NCBI GenBank assembly: GCA_031772625.1 | Contig: CM062805.1 | Coordinates: 514,766,102 to 514,830,101 of the forward strand | Direction of reading: 5' to 3' | Length of the DNA: 64,000 nucleotides | Origin: Pinus tabuliformis | Taxonomy: Eukaryota > Streptophyta > Pinopsida > Pinales > Pinaceae | Part shown: piece after piece, positions 24,086 to 33,449 of the stretch | How positions within the stretch are numbered: the stretch's first letter is position 1 | How the letters are laid out: every line of letters starts with the position of its first letter | Made by a program: the position numbers and the translations under genes | The notes under the pieces: model-generated | The model's input: the letters and a program-made list of their open reading frames with translations, nothing else | What the model was told of the DNA's origin: nothing | The model's database searches: none

Positions 24086-24270
24086 TGTTGTGTAATAAAT
24101 TAATTAGTATAATTTAATGAAAGGGCACGATCAGAAGATCATGCCCTTTCCTGAAAAGGTACCCATGGCGATATATATGCCAGGGACCTTCATTGTAAAA
24201 CCGTCATATTCAAGAATTAATAAAATATAGAAACATGTGTTTTCTGTAAAGAACTGAGCTTTCCGCTCCA
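24086..24270 (+). repeat. 3' LTR of the short-LTR gypsy
   Basis: It starts TGTTGTGTAATAAATT and ends GCTTTCCGCTCCA. It is the same length as the 5' LTR and keeps the same hairpin arms around GATC. Confidence 0.93.
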
Positions 24271-25119
24271 TTATCATAAGGAATATGTCTTGATGAATTC
24301 ACATCATCATAAAGAATGTGTCCCTCTGAACTCAAATCATCAGAAATATGTCTTCCTGTAGCTTGCATTACGGAGGTAATATGTCTTCTTACAGTTCGTA
24401 TCACAGAGGTTATATGTCTTCCTGTAATTCTTACTCACAGAGAGAGGAGGTGCCATACAGATCTTGCTTTATGTGCCTCAGATTCCCACACCACAGATCC
24501 AAACTTACTTCCACAGAAGAAACCAGATTGGATGCCAAAATATGGAGCATAGGTGCCAATTTATGCTTGTTTCTTCATGTGAAGGGTCACGTCCTTTGGG
24601 CTGGCTGACTTGTCTGCTGGGAGGGCTGACTTGGCAACTTGGTGAGACCAATGAAAATAACAAAAAGAATTCAATTTTTGTTCTTCTTTTCATAGGGTCA
24701 TGAAGAACACACCGTTTGACTTTTTCTTTTGACCAAAATAAAGCATGAAAAACATGTTACAAAATAATAATAATTTTCTTCTTTTGTTTGTACATAAAAT
24801 ACATAATGACATTTATGAAGATCGAACCTAGTTACAATCTTCAACAGTTTGGGGGTCAATGAGGCCTATAAATAAGCCGTCCCCTCTCTCATTTCGGCCA
24901 GGGCATTCAGCCAAGCAAGACAAGTGAATTCAGACCTGTTTGAGGAGTGAATAAGAGTTTCATATTTCATGAACCAAGGAGTGAAACAAGGTTGAAAGGA
25001 GTCATCTCTAAAAGGTTTTTCTTTTTTGGTTAGGGCTTTTCTGGAGCTAGGTATTGGTCAATTTTTGAAGCATTTCTATGAAGCAATTGTGGAGGAAACT
25101 CAGGCTCTTTCTCAACAAA

Positions 25120-25340
25120 ATTCGGCCCTGTTACAAGCATCAGCCTCGGACCTGTAATGGCCTCAGTCTTGGCCCTGTAACTGTCTTAGGCTTGGCCCTA
25201 TAGCAGCCTCAGCCTCAGCCTCGGTCCTGTAACTGTCTTAGGCTCGGCCCTATAGCAGCCTCAGATTCGGCCCTAACCTTGGTGCTATAACAGAACCTAG
25301 TTTGGTCATGTGACAACACTTTATTCGACACTGTAACAGG
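25120..25340. repeat. CAGCCTCGGCCCTGTAAC-type minisatellite in the solo LTR
   Basis: Degenerate tandem units of about 20 bp containing CCTCRG and CGGCCCTRTARC. A second set of larger units around CCAGGTTGGTGCCTGG and GGATTGGTGTCCTC runs at about 25665-25860 in the same LTR. Confidence 0.8.
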
Positions 25341-25999
25341 CTTGTATTTGGCCCTGTGGCAGCCTGCTTTTGGACCTTCTTTGCAGCCAGTCTCGGCCTG
25401 TTTTAGAGTCAACTTGAAGCTGTTTGATGCTGACTTGGAGCATGATTTGAAGCTAATTTGAAAGTCTCATAAAGAGCAGTCTATGAAATCTATTTTGAAG
25501 GAGTTTTGGAGCAGTCTTTGAAGCCTATCTTGAAGGAGTCTTGGAGCAGTTCTTTGATCTAATTGGAGCTTATCTTGAATCATTTTTGACGTAGTTTTGC
25601 ATCAGTTTTGGAGCTTACATTGGAACAAGCTTTTGGAGAAGCTTTGAAGTCTACTTGGATCAGCTTGAACCGGTTGGTGCCTGAAGAGGATTGTTGTCCT
25701 CAATTTTTGCCAGGTTGGTGCCTGGACTTGTTAAAGAGGATTGGTGTCCTCATTGTATTACCAGGTTGGTGCCTTGGTTTGTGGAAAAGGATTGGTGTCC
25801 TTATTTGACAGGTTGGAGCCTGAATTTGTAAAGGAGGATTGGTGTCCTCATCATTGTAAGATAAGGTTATACAAGCAATTTTTAATTCTTGTGTTCTGGC
25901 ATGGATTGTGCTTCATATTTGTAAAAGTTTTTAAACTGGTAAAATTAACAATTGATTGAAATACTGATTCACCCCCTTCTCTGTATTTCTAACAGAACA

Positions 26000-27094
26000 T
26001 GTGTAAAAAACCAATAGATCCATGGATTGCAAGAAGGGTTTGTGATTGTGGGATGATTAGCCGAAATAAAATGTATAAATGACAAATGTGAAAATGGAAG
26101 GAGCATCTCAAGAAATAAGATGATACCTATATGCCAATGGATTGAAAATAGGAGTTTGTGATGTTGATGCACTTGCAAATTACTTGAACCACTAGGTGAA
26201 AGCTTGAAGTAGGATTTCAAGTAGGAAGAAGACCCCAAAGGAGATTAGAATGTTGAAAATCTTGAAAAGCCCTAATATTAAGGCTTTGATGCTAATTGAT
26301 ATAATCATATGAACAACCATGTTAAGGAAGATATATATATATATATATATAGATATAAGTAACAAGGAAGGAGGCAAGTATGAAAGCAGGAGAGAAGAAT
26401 TACTAGGACTGCACACTTGTTCTACACTCATTTATATTAAGCTGTGGTAGAGTGATCATCTTTGATCAAGTCTTCAATAAAACACAATAAACTAGGCAAG
26501 TTATCAAGCTGGTCTGAGTCTTCAAAGGGCAAACGATGAAGCATAAAGTAGATGAAGTGCAAGTTTAATACATTTCCACAAATCTTCATTAGCCTAAGTC
26601 TGGACAACTTTATTGATTTTTTCAAAATGGATTTCAGTTAGGATTAAACATATGATTCATTCATTGCATGTTTAATGACTTTTTAACAATTGACTACTTA
26701 ATTCATGTTAGGGTGAGGTTATGACTGGCCAGGTTAATATTGGGCAGTTAGCAGGTTAACTATTGAATAAATTGAAAACCAGGTGGGAGAAAGTAGAATA
26801 TATTTTGATATGTATCTATTGATTAACTGATTCATGCAATGTAACTGGAAAGTATAGCTTGTTATTGTGCATGGCATTTCATGTTGTAACCTTGGAAGGC
26901 CTATTTTTCTTGTAAATGGCAATTGACATTGGCCATTTGTGTTTAAGTTCTTCACAGGTTTTTTGCAGAGAGATGATACCATTTATGACATTGATTTGAT
27001 TTTTTAATTTTCAGGAATGAACTATTTCTGGACGTTTCATAAATGCAAAATTAGCTAGTTTAAGAGTTGAGCAGATATTTGCTGATTTTGACAT
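26000..27094. other. intron sequence before the bystin exon
   Basis: The first about 160 bp is the end of duplicated unit 2. The remainder is AT-rich with an (AT) run at about 26331-26351. No coding region was recognised, and it is probably original intron. Confidence 0.5.
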
Positions 27095-27115
27095 TATATA
27101 TATATATATATATAG
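27095..27115 (+). repeat. ENP1: (TA)10 microsatellite forming the bystin 3' splice site
   Basis: Ten TA units run straight into the acceptor AG. There is no conventional pyrimidine tract immediately before this acceptor, although TTTGCTGATTTTGAC lies just upstream. Plant introns tolerate UA-rich acceptors. Confidence 0.9.
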
Positions 27116-27188
27116 GTATAAGAATGAGTTGATGAAGCCGCAGAAGGATGATTTGGAAAACTTGGTTCAACATCAGAAGCATTACTTG
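27116..27188 (+). CDS. ENP1: bystin (ENP1/BYSL), internal coding exon of 73 nt
   Basis: After the single base that completes Arg from the previous exon, it reads YKNELMKPQKDDLENLVQHQ and then KHYL. The family pattern here is RYKxExxKEDKxxLxxLLxxQxHxLVTPEI. The exon ends exactly on a codon at the donor TTG|GTAAGT. Its phase agrees with both neighbours, 21.8 kb upstream and 97 bp downstream. This segment belongs to the C-terminal part of the bystin fold. Confidence 0.93.
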
Positions 27189-27285
27189 GTAAGTAGAGTG
27201 GCTTTCTTTAATGGCCCATTGATAAACGCAGTACTTTGATGTAGAGAATAAAAATATTTCTGATTTTATCATTGTTACTTTTCAG
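27189..27285 (+). other. ENP1: 97-bp bystin intron (GT-AG)
   Basis: The donor GTAAGT and acceptor TTACTTTTCAG both match the plant consensus. It is a normal short intron between two very large ones. Confidence 0.92.
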
Positions 27286-27364
27286 GTGTCTCCTGAAATC
27301 CTGCGAGAATTGAGGAATAGTCGAAATCGAGGCGAGAAAGAAGGCGATGTTCTCATGTCTACTG
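27286..27364 (+). CDS. ENP1: bystin (ENP1/BYSL), coding exon of 79 nt
   Basis: It reads VSPEILRELRNSRNRGEKEG and then DVLMST. This matches the near-terminal bystin block (V-[ST]-PEI-x-REL-x-x-SRNRGEK). It has 26 codons plus one base of a split codon. The exon ends before ATATCCTTTT, a U12-type donor. Reading on without splicing would give 9 more codons and a stop at 27394-27396 that do not resemble the conserved bystin C terminus (a D-R-F-D-I-P-E-V-P type end in plants). The last exon is therefore missing from view. Confidence 0.9.
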
Positions 27365-27374
27365 ATATCCTTTT
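27365..27374 (+). other. ENP1: U12-type AT-AC 5' splice site
   Basis: ATATCCTTTT directly follows the last recognisable bystin codon. The minor-spliceosome AT-AC donor consensus is ATATCCTTT, so the match is complete. No good GT donor lies in the same place. The intron would be phase 1 and extend from 27365 to beyond the window, since no exon with the expected C-terminal residues was found on the + strand up to 64000. Confidence 0.8.
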
Positions 27375-28434
27375 ATATGAATTGAATGTTTACTAGCAAC
27401 CATACTGGTTTCTATGGGTGGTGCTACTACTCTCTCTCACATTTCCTTTTTAAAGATCCCAGGCCATGATGTCCATGTTACAACGTGCTCTTATGATAGT
27501 ATTGTGGTTTAGAAATTGCTAAACTAATTGAAAATAAATAATCTATAGATTTCTTAAAGTGTAATATCCCTTTCTAAATTAAATTGTTACAGGTTTATCT
27601 ATTCTACAATTTTGACAATTTTGGAAGCATGGGACCCATGTAAATTTTGGAGAGAGACTCATGAAGGAAAATGGAGGCCGAATGTCTTGTTGGCCAAGCG
27701 TGGGGGCCACCCTCATGAGAAAATACACACCACTTTAAAGGGAAGTTCAAATGGCTAGAGAGAGAGGGTCAAATTGCTAGTTGGAAGGGGCCCACATGGG
27801 AAAAGAGGCTCACAAGTTATAAATAGAGGAGGCTCAGCCTCATTTGGTATCTTTTGACATATTGAACTCAACCTTAGTTGCTCGAGCTGCTTAGCTGGGT
27901 CACTCGTTGTTTAGCACGAGCTCTCCAAGCGAAGAACTCACTGTCTCTTCAGTGGACCACGAATGCCACCCTATTGAGGCTTCTTTTTATCATTCCGGAG
28001 ATTACATGTGGATATTCAGATCACCCAACTCAGCTATCATTCAGTTAGTGTGTACTCTAGGAGGACGCAGTAGCTAATTCAGTGGCCTTCCGGGGAGCAA
28101 TTGCCGAAGGAGTTTGGGTGAAGGAAGTAGAGGGGAAAACTAGCCTTTGGGAGGATTTTGGGAGCTGGAGATACCTGTTTGGGAGCAGCGTGATTGCCAA
28201 CACTTAGAGATAGCGCAGGAGTTCCTCACTGGGCACACGTGGGGATTCATAGGTCAGTTTGTGAAGCGAGTATTTGCGAGAGAGATAAGGGGAAGTTCAG
28301 GGAAGATTATCTCAACCGTTTTTGGGTGTTTGGGAGGGCTTATTTGTTGGAATTTCTAAATCTAACCCGTTAGAATCCCTTTATGTACATTCTGATTTAT
28401 TCCTACCTACTTGTTTTGTTAATTAACAAGTTAT

Positions 28435-28632
28435 TTACCATGTAAATACTAGAAATAAATACAAGTACATACTCAACACATTACAGATCATCAATTGAAG
28501 GAAACAAAACAAGCACACAAGTGATACCGTTGTTTACCATGTAAATACTGGAAATAAATACAAGTACATACTCAACACATTACAGATCATCAATTGAAGG
28601 AAACAAAACAAGCACACAAGTGACACCGTTGT
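28435..28632. repeat. 99-bp tandem duplication in the left copia LTR
   Basis: Two units, each starting TTACCATGTAAATACT and carrying AACAAGCACACAAGTGA near the end, lie head to tail. The right LTR (34684-34795) has a single unit, so the duplication arose after or during insertion. Confidence 0.9.
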
Positions 28633-29000
28633 TTTTGGACCAATGTCATTGGAGAAACCCAATGTGGGAAAACTAGTGCAACTATTTGAGGCTTTTATTA
28701 TTATGCAGTTTTTGAATACAATTTGCGTGCCAAAACCGGCTCACCAACAGAGAATAATCTCGGCAGTAGTACCTCTCCTTCGGAGACAGATGCTCTGGCT
28801 GAAACCCCAGATAAACACTTCGGCAAATCTTCAGCTCTAATCTGCCCCACGAAAAACCCCAACGTCAGCCTCTTTTTCCCTCTGCGTCAACTTTCCCGGT
28901 AGTTCCGGCTTCTGCCCTCTGCGTCAGCTTTCCCGGCAGTTCTGGAAGTTCCCGACAGTTTCGGCTTCTGCCCTCTGCGTCAGCTTTCCCAGCTGTTTCG

Positions 29001-29276
29001 TGTTACGAATATAATTCATAACAAAATAAATAAATATAAATATTATAAATACTAAGTAATCAATTAATGATTATATTAAGAAGTCATTAATTAAGTGAAA
29101 AGGCATGTCTAAAAGACATGCCCGGTCATGAAAGGACACCTGCTTAGGTATATATATGCGGGTCCTCATTGTAAGGTTCATCACTCATACATTTATATAT
29201 ATAATAAATTATTATTTAAAATACCTCGTGTATTTTTAACATATTAAGTCAACAAGCTATTAGTTTTTATGCTTCA
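29001..29276 (+). repeat. 5' LTR of the 2.8 kb element
   Basis: It starts TGTTACGAATATAATTC and ends TTTTATGCTTCA. It has the hairpin GGCATGTCtaaaaGACATGCC and a TATATATATGC box, in the same order as the 185-bp LTRs of the gypsy at 18551. Confidence 0.93.
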
Positions 29277-29599
29277 GTGGTATCAGAGCCATGGCACACA
29301 ATATAATCATGCGGGTCTTTGAACATTGTTCGCCGCACAATGTGCCATTACATTCACATCCTGATTGCGTTGAGCAGTTTAATAAAATTCAAGAAGCATT
29401 TCAGTGATTAGAAAAATCATGTGCAGAAATTAAAGCATGTCAAAAGGAAATCGATAATAAGGAAGATAATAGGGACAGTGAAGAAACGAAACAAGGTGAA
29501 GCTGATATAAATCAAGATGAGGACTATCTTGAGGAACTAGAAGATGAACAATATCATAACAATGAGGAAGAATACATTGATGATGATGAAGAGGAAAAT

Positions 29600-30439
29600 G
29601 TGGAAGAAGAAAATGATATGAAAATCAAAGTTAATGATGAAGTTCTAGTGAAGATGGCTTATGATGAAAGTGCCAAAAAGGAAGGCATGAAGTCCATAAA
29701 AGGGCACGCTGAGGCCCCATTGATGGAAATGCCCACTAAGAATGCAGAAAACTATGATGCGTTTTGGTTGAATCGAGAAACAAGTTTCATGAACGAAGAA
29801 GACTCCTCGGACGATGAGTACACCGATTCTCAAAACCCTTACAATGGCATAGTAACCTTCCACAGAACATCGCAGGCTATTTGGTTTCCACAGCCCTGCC
29901 TAGAAGAACGTGATGTTGAGCCTCGCCTAGAAGAGCGCTTTCTAGAGCAAAGCAGATTCAACATCGCAGGCTATTTCGATTCACTGGTTGACATGATCGG
30001 AGTCGATATTCATATCCCTCGAGACTCCAGAGCCCTTCGGAAACGTATAAATGTTCTTCGCCTCCATTGCGAGAATAGTCCCGCCAACACATCCCTGTTG
30101 CATTCTGTGAATGTATTCGGCAGGCTCATGGGAGCGCTGTCCAGGTTTTTTGAGATGAGAGGGATCATAAACTCGCAAGGTGGAGATGAAAGTCGGGCAA
30201 CCCTAAATTTGTGTCGTGAGATAGTTAAATTGGTGGAGATTTTAGGGACCGTTCCCAATCTTTTACCAGACATTTTGTGGCATCGTGCATGTGCTTTACT
30301 TCGAGGGTGGAGACTTGAGCGACAGGGCCAGTATCGTGCGCATCTTGCACGCTATGCTTTACGATGTGGAGATGTGTTTTTTCCAGGACTACTACAATTT
30401 CATCATACACTACTTGGAGGATCCAATATCGCGCAGTAG
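29600..30439 (+). CDS. 279-codon open frame of unknown nature in the 2.8 kb LTR element
   Basis: I do not recognise this protein. It starts with an acidic stretch that continues upstream as a Glu/Asp-rich coiled region (from about 29400). It then has ENYDAFWLNRETSFM (about residues 48-62), a serine/aspartate patch, and a mixed helical region. That region carries FNIAGYFDSLVDMIGVDIHI (about 139-158), a Leu/Arg-rich part, and a C terminus rich in Arg, His and Leu. No C-C-H-C knuckle, protease DTG or RT motif is seen. Base composition from about 29.86 kb is richer in GC than the flanking LTRs, which fits captured host or foreign sequence. The start codon is the first ATG of the track and may not be the true start. 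A frame continuing from a gag-like N terminus is possible. Confidence 0.5.
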   Translation: MEEENDMKIKVNDEVLVKMAYDESAKKEGMKSIKGHAEAPLMEMPTKNAENYDAFWLNRETSFMNEEDSSDDEYTDSQNPYNGIVTFHRTSQAIWFPQPCLEERDVEPRLEERFLEQSRFNIAGYFDSLVDMIGVDIHIPRDSRALRKRINVLRLHCENSPANTSLLHSVNVFGRLMGALSRFFEMRGIINSQGGDESRATLNLCREIVKLVEILGTVPNLLPDILWHRACALLRGWRLERQGQYRAHLARYALRCGDVFFPGLLQFHHTLLGGSNIAQ

Positions 30440-30597
30440 TGAGCTCTCCCTCTGCGCAGATGTTACGAGTTGATTTCTGGTTCGAGGTTACGACGATCCC
30501 ATATGTACTTATTGTCCTCTATCTAGAGCGCTTAGTACAATTGTATCTCGGATGTATGCGTTATCGATTTTAATTGTCCAAAAAAAGCAGAAGAAAA

Positions 30598-31043
30598 TGG
30601 ATAGTAATTCGGACAGGAAAAGGCTGAAACATGAATTTAGTGACCAGTCCGAAAATAGGACTTCAATCAGTAATGGCATCCTTGGCGGCCTTTGCGATGA
30701 CATTGTGTTGGGTGAAGTGGTCCCACCATCAACTGAGCGACGCAAGGAAATTGGTCCCTGGTTGGCCAACGTGGAGTTACAGCCCGGTCTGCTGCTCCCT
30801 GCCGGAACCCTGTCCACGTTCACATTCCTCTGCCACGTCGGTTGTGCCCACGGGCACCTCTTGACACCCCTCCATTGTGTAAACCTCGTCCGCTGTCCAC
30901 GCCCTCGTCATTCACGCGTCACTGTTCCTGTCACCCTTCTTACCGCGTCCAATTCCATCGCTGTCACCTTACCATACGCTTTTTCTCCGCTGCAATCTCC
31001 ACCCATACCGTTTAGCACCCGTCGAATAAAGGATCCGCTGTAA
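30598..31043 (+). other. GC-rich tail region with a second open frame in the 2.8 kb element
   Basis: A frame beginning MDSNSDRKRLKHEFSDQ (30598) runs to 31043. The stretch GILGGLCDDIVLGEV bears a weak resemblance to the start of an F-box, which I would not rely on. The latter half is C/T-rich and looks like the untranslated leader type seen at 18.76-19.25 kb rather than protein. Confidence 0.3.
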
Positions 31044-31542
31044 ACAATGGCCACGGTCAAACAACGTGACCCTCTGGTCACGACTATAGCTGTTGATTTA
31101 ATTAAATTTTAAATTATATAACTATATAATTTCTATAGCATAAAGTTATATAATTATGTAATTGCAATTAATTTAATTATATAATTGCAATTAAATTATT
31201 TGTATAAATTTAATTTAAAAAAAATTAATATTGAAAAAAAATTGAAATTTAAAAAAAATTAATATTGAAAAGAAAAAAAATTGAGTTATAAAAAAAATAA
31301 TAGAGTTAAACAAAAAGTAGAGTTATTTAAAAAAAAAATTATTAAAAGAAAAAATCGATAACCCTGGACTCAAATCAGAGTTACCAACAAATCATAGAAG
31401 ATGAGCTACCAATGACGCAGTCAAAGGAGGAAAGTATTAGCGGTCAAGTGTAAAGAAGACATTCACGACATTCGTGGCAGATAAGAGATTAAGTCTTTTC
31501 ATCAACAAGCTTTGAGGACAAAGCTTCTGAAGAAAGGGGCTA

Positions 31543-31818
31543 TGTTATGAATATAATTCATAACAAAATAAATAAATATAAATAATATAAATACTAAGTA
31601 ATCAATTAGTGATTATATTAAGAAGTCATTAGTTAAGTGAAAAGGCATGTCTAAAAGACATGCTCGGTCACGAAAGGACACCTGCTTAGGTATATATATG
31701 CGGGTCCTCATTGTAACGTTCATCACTCATACATTTATATATATAATAAATTATTATTTAAAATACCTCGTGTATTTTTAACATATTAAGTCAACAAGCT
31801 ATCAGTTTTTATGCTTCA
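31543..31818 (+). repeat. 3' LTR of the 2.8 kb element
   Basis: It is the same length as the 5' LTR, starts TGTTATGAATATAATTC, ends TTTTATGCTTCA and is followed by the TTTCG target duplication. Confidence 0.93.
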
Positions 31819-33449
31819 TTTCGGCAGTTCCCAACAATTCTAGCTGTTCCGACAGTTTCAGCTTCTGCCTTCTGTGTCAGCTTTCCCGACTGTTTCGACA
31901 ATTCTCGGTAGTTCCGGCTATTCCCGGTAGTTCCGGCTACCCGGCAGTTCCGACAGTTTCGGCTTCTGCCCTCTGCGTCAGCTTTCCGTGCTGCTGCACT
32001 GATCCTCCCGACACTATCTCTTCCTCTCTGCTTCTCTATTCACTGCCCCTTAGCTGCAACCCCTGACTTTCTCAGCAAACCCAGCGCCTGAAAGTCAAAA
32101 TCTCGATCTCTTGGTGTATTTTCCAAGTGACCCTCAAGCCTCCTCTTATACTTTTCTCGTTGACAAATCAACGGCCGAGTTTAATTCCCTAATCAACGGC
32201 TAAGATTAGATCTGGCTTGATCCATGACTTTTGGACCATTCTAACACAGTTTTATGTTAATTCACATTAATATTTTAATTTCCCTAAATTTAGACTTAGG
32301 GACTCCATTAAAAATATTAATTATTTTAATATCTCCCAAAATGTTTCGAATCTTCCCAAACCCTTTTTGGGTATTGGAGATCTCATGTGCCTTAGCCTCT
32401 CCACCAATTTTCGTGGCTAGAGCACATCTGATGCTACCCCAAATCAACACTCCCTCTTAGCGAGGACTATGCTCTAGCAATACTCCTCATTGAGTATCAC
32501 CCTGATCATCCAACATCGGTACCTGTGCTGATGCTAGGCTTGTTGCGCAACATCCTCGCCACTGTTGCATCCTAGACTGCTACCCATGGCCCTGCCACTG
32601 CCACTGCCACTGCCACTGTTGCATCTGTACTGCAACTCCCTCTGCATCCGTGGTGCTGCCCATGGCTCTGCCACTGCCACCGCTGCATTTGCACTACAAC
32701 CCCTCTCATCACGCTACATCGTGCTGCCCATAGCACTACCACTGCTAACTGCTGCACAGTGCACTCCAACCTAGTTACTAGGAAGTAAGTAGCTGATCTC
32801 CCAACTTTGACATCTCCGTCAGGCTCGAAACACTCCTGATGCTGAAGCTCCTTCTGTCACTGACAAGTGCTCCCTCTCTGACCTCTGCGCTGCTGCAACA
32901 ACTCCATGCATCTCGCATGGTTGCACACCTCTCTGTGTCATCCTACACTGGTGCAACACTCCTGTGCCTCTCACACTGTTGCAGCGTGCTAGCCTTGCGT
33001 TGTCCTGGGAATCCTGCACTATATCTCCCTCTGTCGCTCCATCCGTGTCCGTCTCTACTGACATTGCTAGTACTGCTACTTCTCTTCGGGGCTTTCGTAG
33101 CAAGAACTAATCCAAGAGGCTGAGTACCTCTAGGATCCTGCCCCACATCGCCTGTAGTCTTCCTGACTACAGCTCGATGTCTCCCCACTTATTCTGAAGT
33201 GGAACATGAGCACTCATGGCACAATCATCGTCTGTCTCCCCTTCCTTCTCTTCCCTTGCTGGCGTTGCCTTAGTCTCGAAGGCCTTTCCCTTACTCTTCT
33301 TTCTTGGACACTGGGTCGCATAATGACACAATTCCCCACAGTGGAAACATTTGACCTTGGAGAGGTCCTTCTTTCGTTTCTCCTACTTTTCCTCAGATGC
33401 TAGGGCAACATCCTTCTCCTCCTCCTTTTTGATTATGATCCCCTTGCTG

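Larger units (their letters stand above)
18551..24270 (+). mobile_element. Ty3/gypsy chromovirus-type element with 185-bp LTRs (fossil)
   Basis: It is 5.72 kb, with LTRs at 18551-18735 and 24086-24270 and a perfect target duplication TTATC (18546-18550 and 24271-24275). A tRNA-Met-type primer site TGGTATCAGAGC lies at 18738-18749 and a purine tract lies before 24086. A C/T-rich leader (18.76-19.25 kb) and a very AT-rich leader (19.25-19.45 kb) follow. Parts in order are gag (about 19.55-20.4 kb), zinc knuckle C-x2-C-x4-H-x4-C (about 20.58-20.62 kb), protease (about 20.8-21.05 kb), reverse transcriptase (about 21.3-21.95 kb, with [20 protein letters not shown]), RNase H (about 22.2-22.6 kb), integrase (about 22.85-23.5 kb) and a chromodomain-like end (YLIKWKNLPKEEA, about 23.95 kb). 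It is broken by roughly eight to ten lesions. By eye the LTRs differ at about 14 of 185 sites, so it is old. Confidence 0.93.
18122..24846 (-). mobile_element. minus-strand solo LTR hosting a Ty3/gypsy element (fossil)
   Basis: The outer ends are TGTTGAAATTTGG and GATTGTAACT-type sequence (plus-strand end TTCAACA at 24846), which are symmetrical LTR termini. Flanks are ATTTG (18117-18121) and GTTTG (24847-24851), four of five bases alike. Without the nested gypsy it is about 1.0 kb. Its minus-strand start (TGTTGAAGATTGTAACTAGG) matches the start of the LTR at 56877, so the two are of one family. No internal region remains. Confidence 0.7.
17889..25994 (+). mobile_element. copia-type solo LTR hosting nested elements (fossil)
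   Basis: It starts TGTTGAGAAAATTG and ends GTATTTCTAACA. It is flanked by the 5-bp duplication GAACA (17884-17888 and 25995-25999). No primer site or coding follows, so it is a solo LTR of about 1.38 kb once the nested DNA is subtracted. The segment CCTATAAATAAGCCG near 24869 is its TATA box, and the CACCCCCTTCTCTGTATT end is typical of plant copia LTRs. It contains minisatellite stretches. It is interrupted by the minus-strand LTR at 18122-24846. Confidence 0.82.
5320..27115 (+). other. ENP1: 21.8 kb bystin intron (GT-AG) filled with transposons
   Basis: The donor is GAG|GTATTA at 5319/5320. The acceptor is a (TA)10 run ending in AG at 27114-27115. The exons on either side splice in phase: CAGAG plus G restores Q-R and the next codons are YKNEL, as in bystin. 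The intron contains hAT-1 and its nested copia sequence, a copia fragment, a second hAT element and a three-level LTR nest. These explain most of its length. Confidence 0.88.
29001..31818 (+). mobile_element. 2.8 kb non-autonomous LTR element with an unrecognised open frame (fossil)
   Basis: LTRs of 276 bp lie at 29001-29276 and 31543-31818, with a perfect target duplication TTTCG (28996-29000 and 31819-31823). The primer site TGGTATCAGAGCC is at 29278-29290, and the purine tract AAGAAAGGGGC lies just before the 3' LTR. The LTRs differ at about 8 of 276 sites by eye, making it one of the younger insertions. Internally there is an acidic leader, an open frame at 29600-30439, a C/T-rich stretch (30.78-31.03 kb) and a very AT-rich stretch (31.08-31.34 kb). 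No reverse transcriptase, integrase or zinc knuckle was seen, so it would depend on another element. Confidence 0.9.
28345..32449 (-). repeat. left copia LTR, carrying the 2.8 kb nested element
   Basis: The LTR proper is 28345-29000 plus 31824-32449. Compared with the right LTR it has a 99-bp tandem duplication at about 28435-28632. The GC-rich GTTCCGG/CTTCTGCCCTCTGCGTCAG minisatellite lies around the insertion point. Confidence 0.85.

Noticed and set aside
27365-27396. Reading the third bystin exon straight on to the stop at 27394-27396 as the natural C terminus
   Set aside because: The extra residues do not resemble the conserved bystin end, and the sequence at the boundary is a complete U12 AT-AC donor.
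32565-33123. Several overlapping open frames on both strands, considered as genes
   Set aside because: They lie in the internal region of the gag-only copia element, in GC-rich low-complexity sequence, and show no domain.
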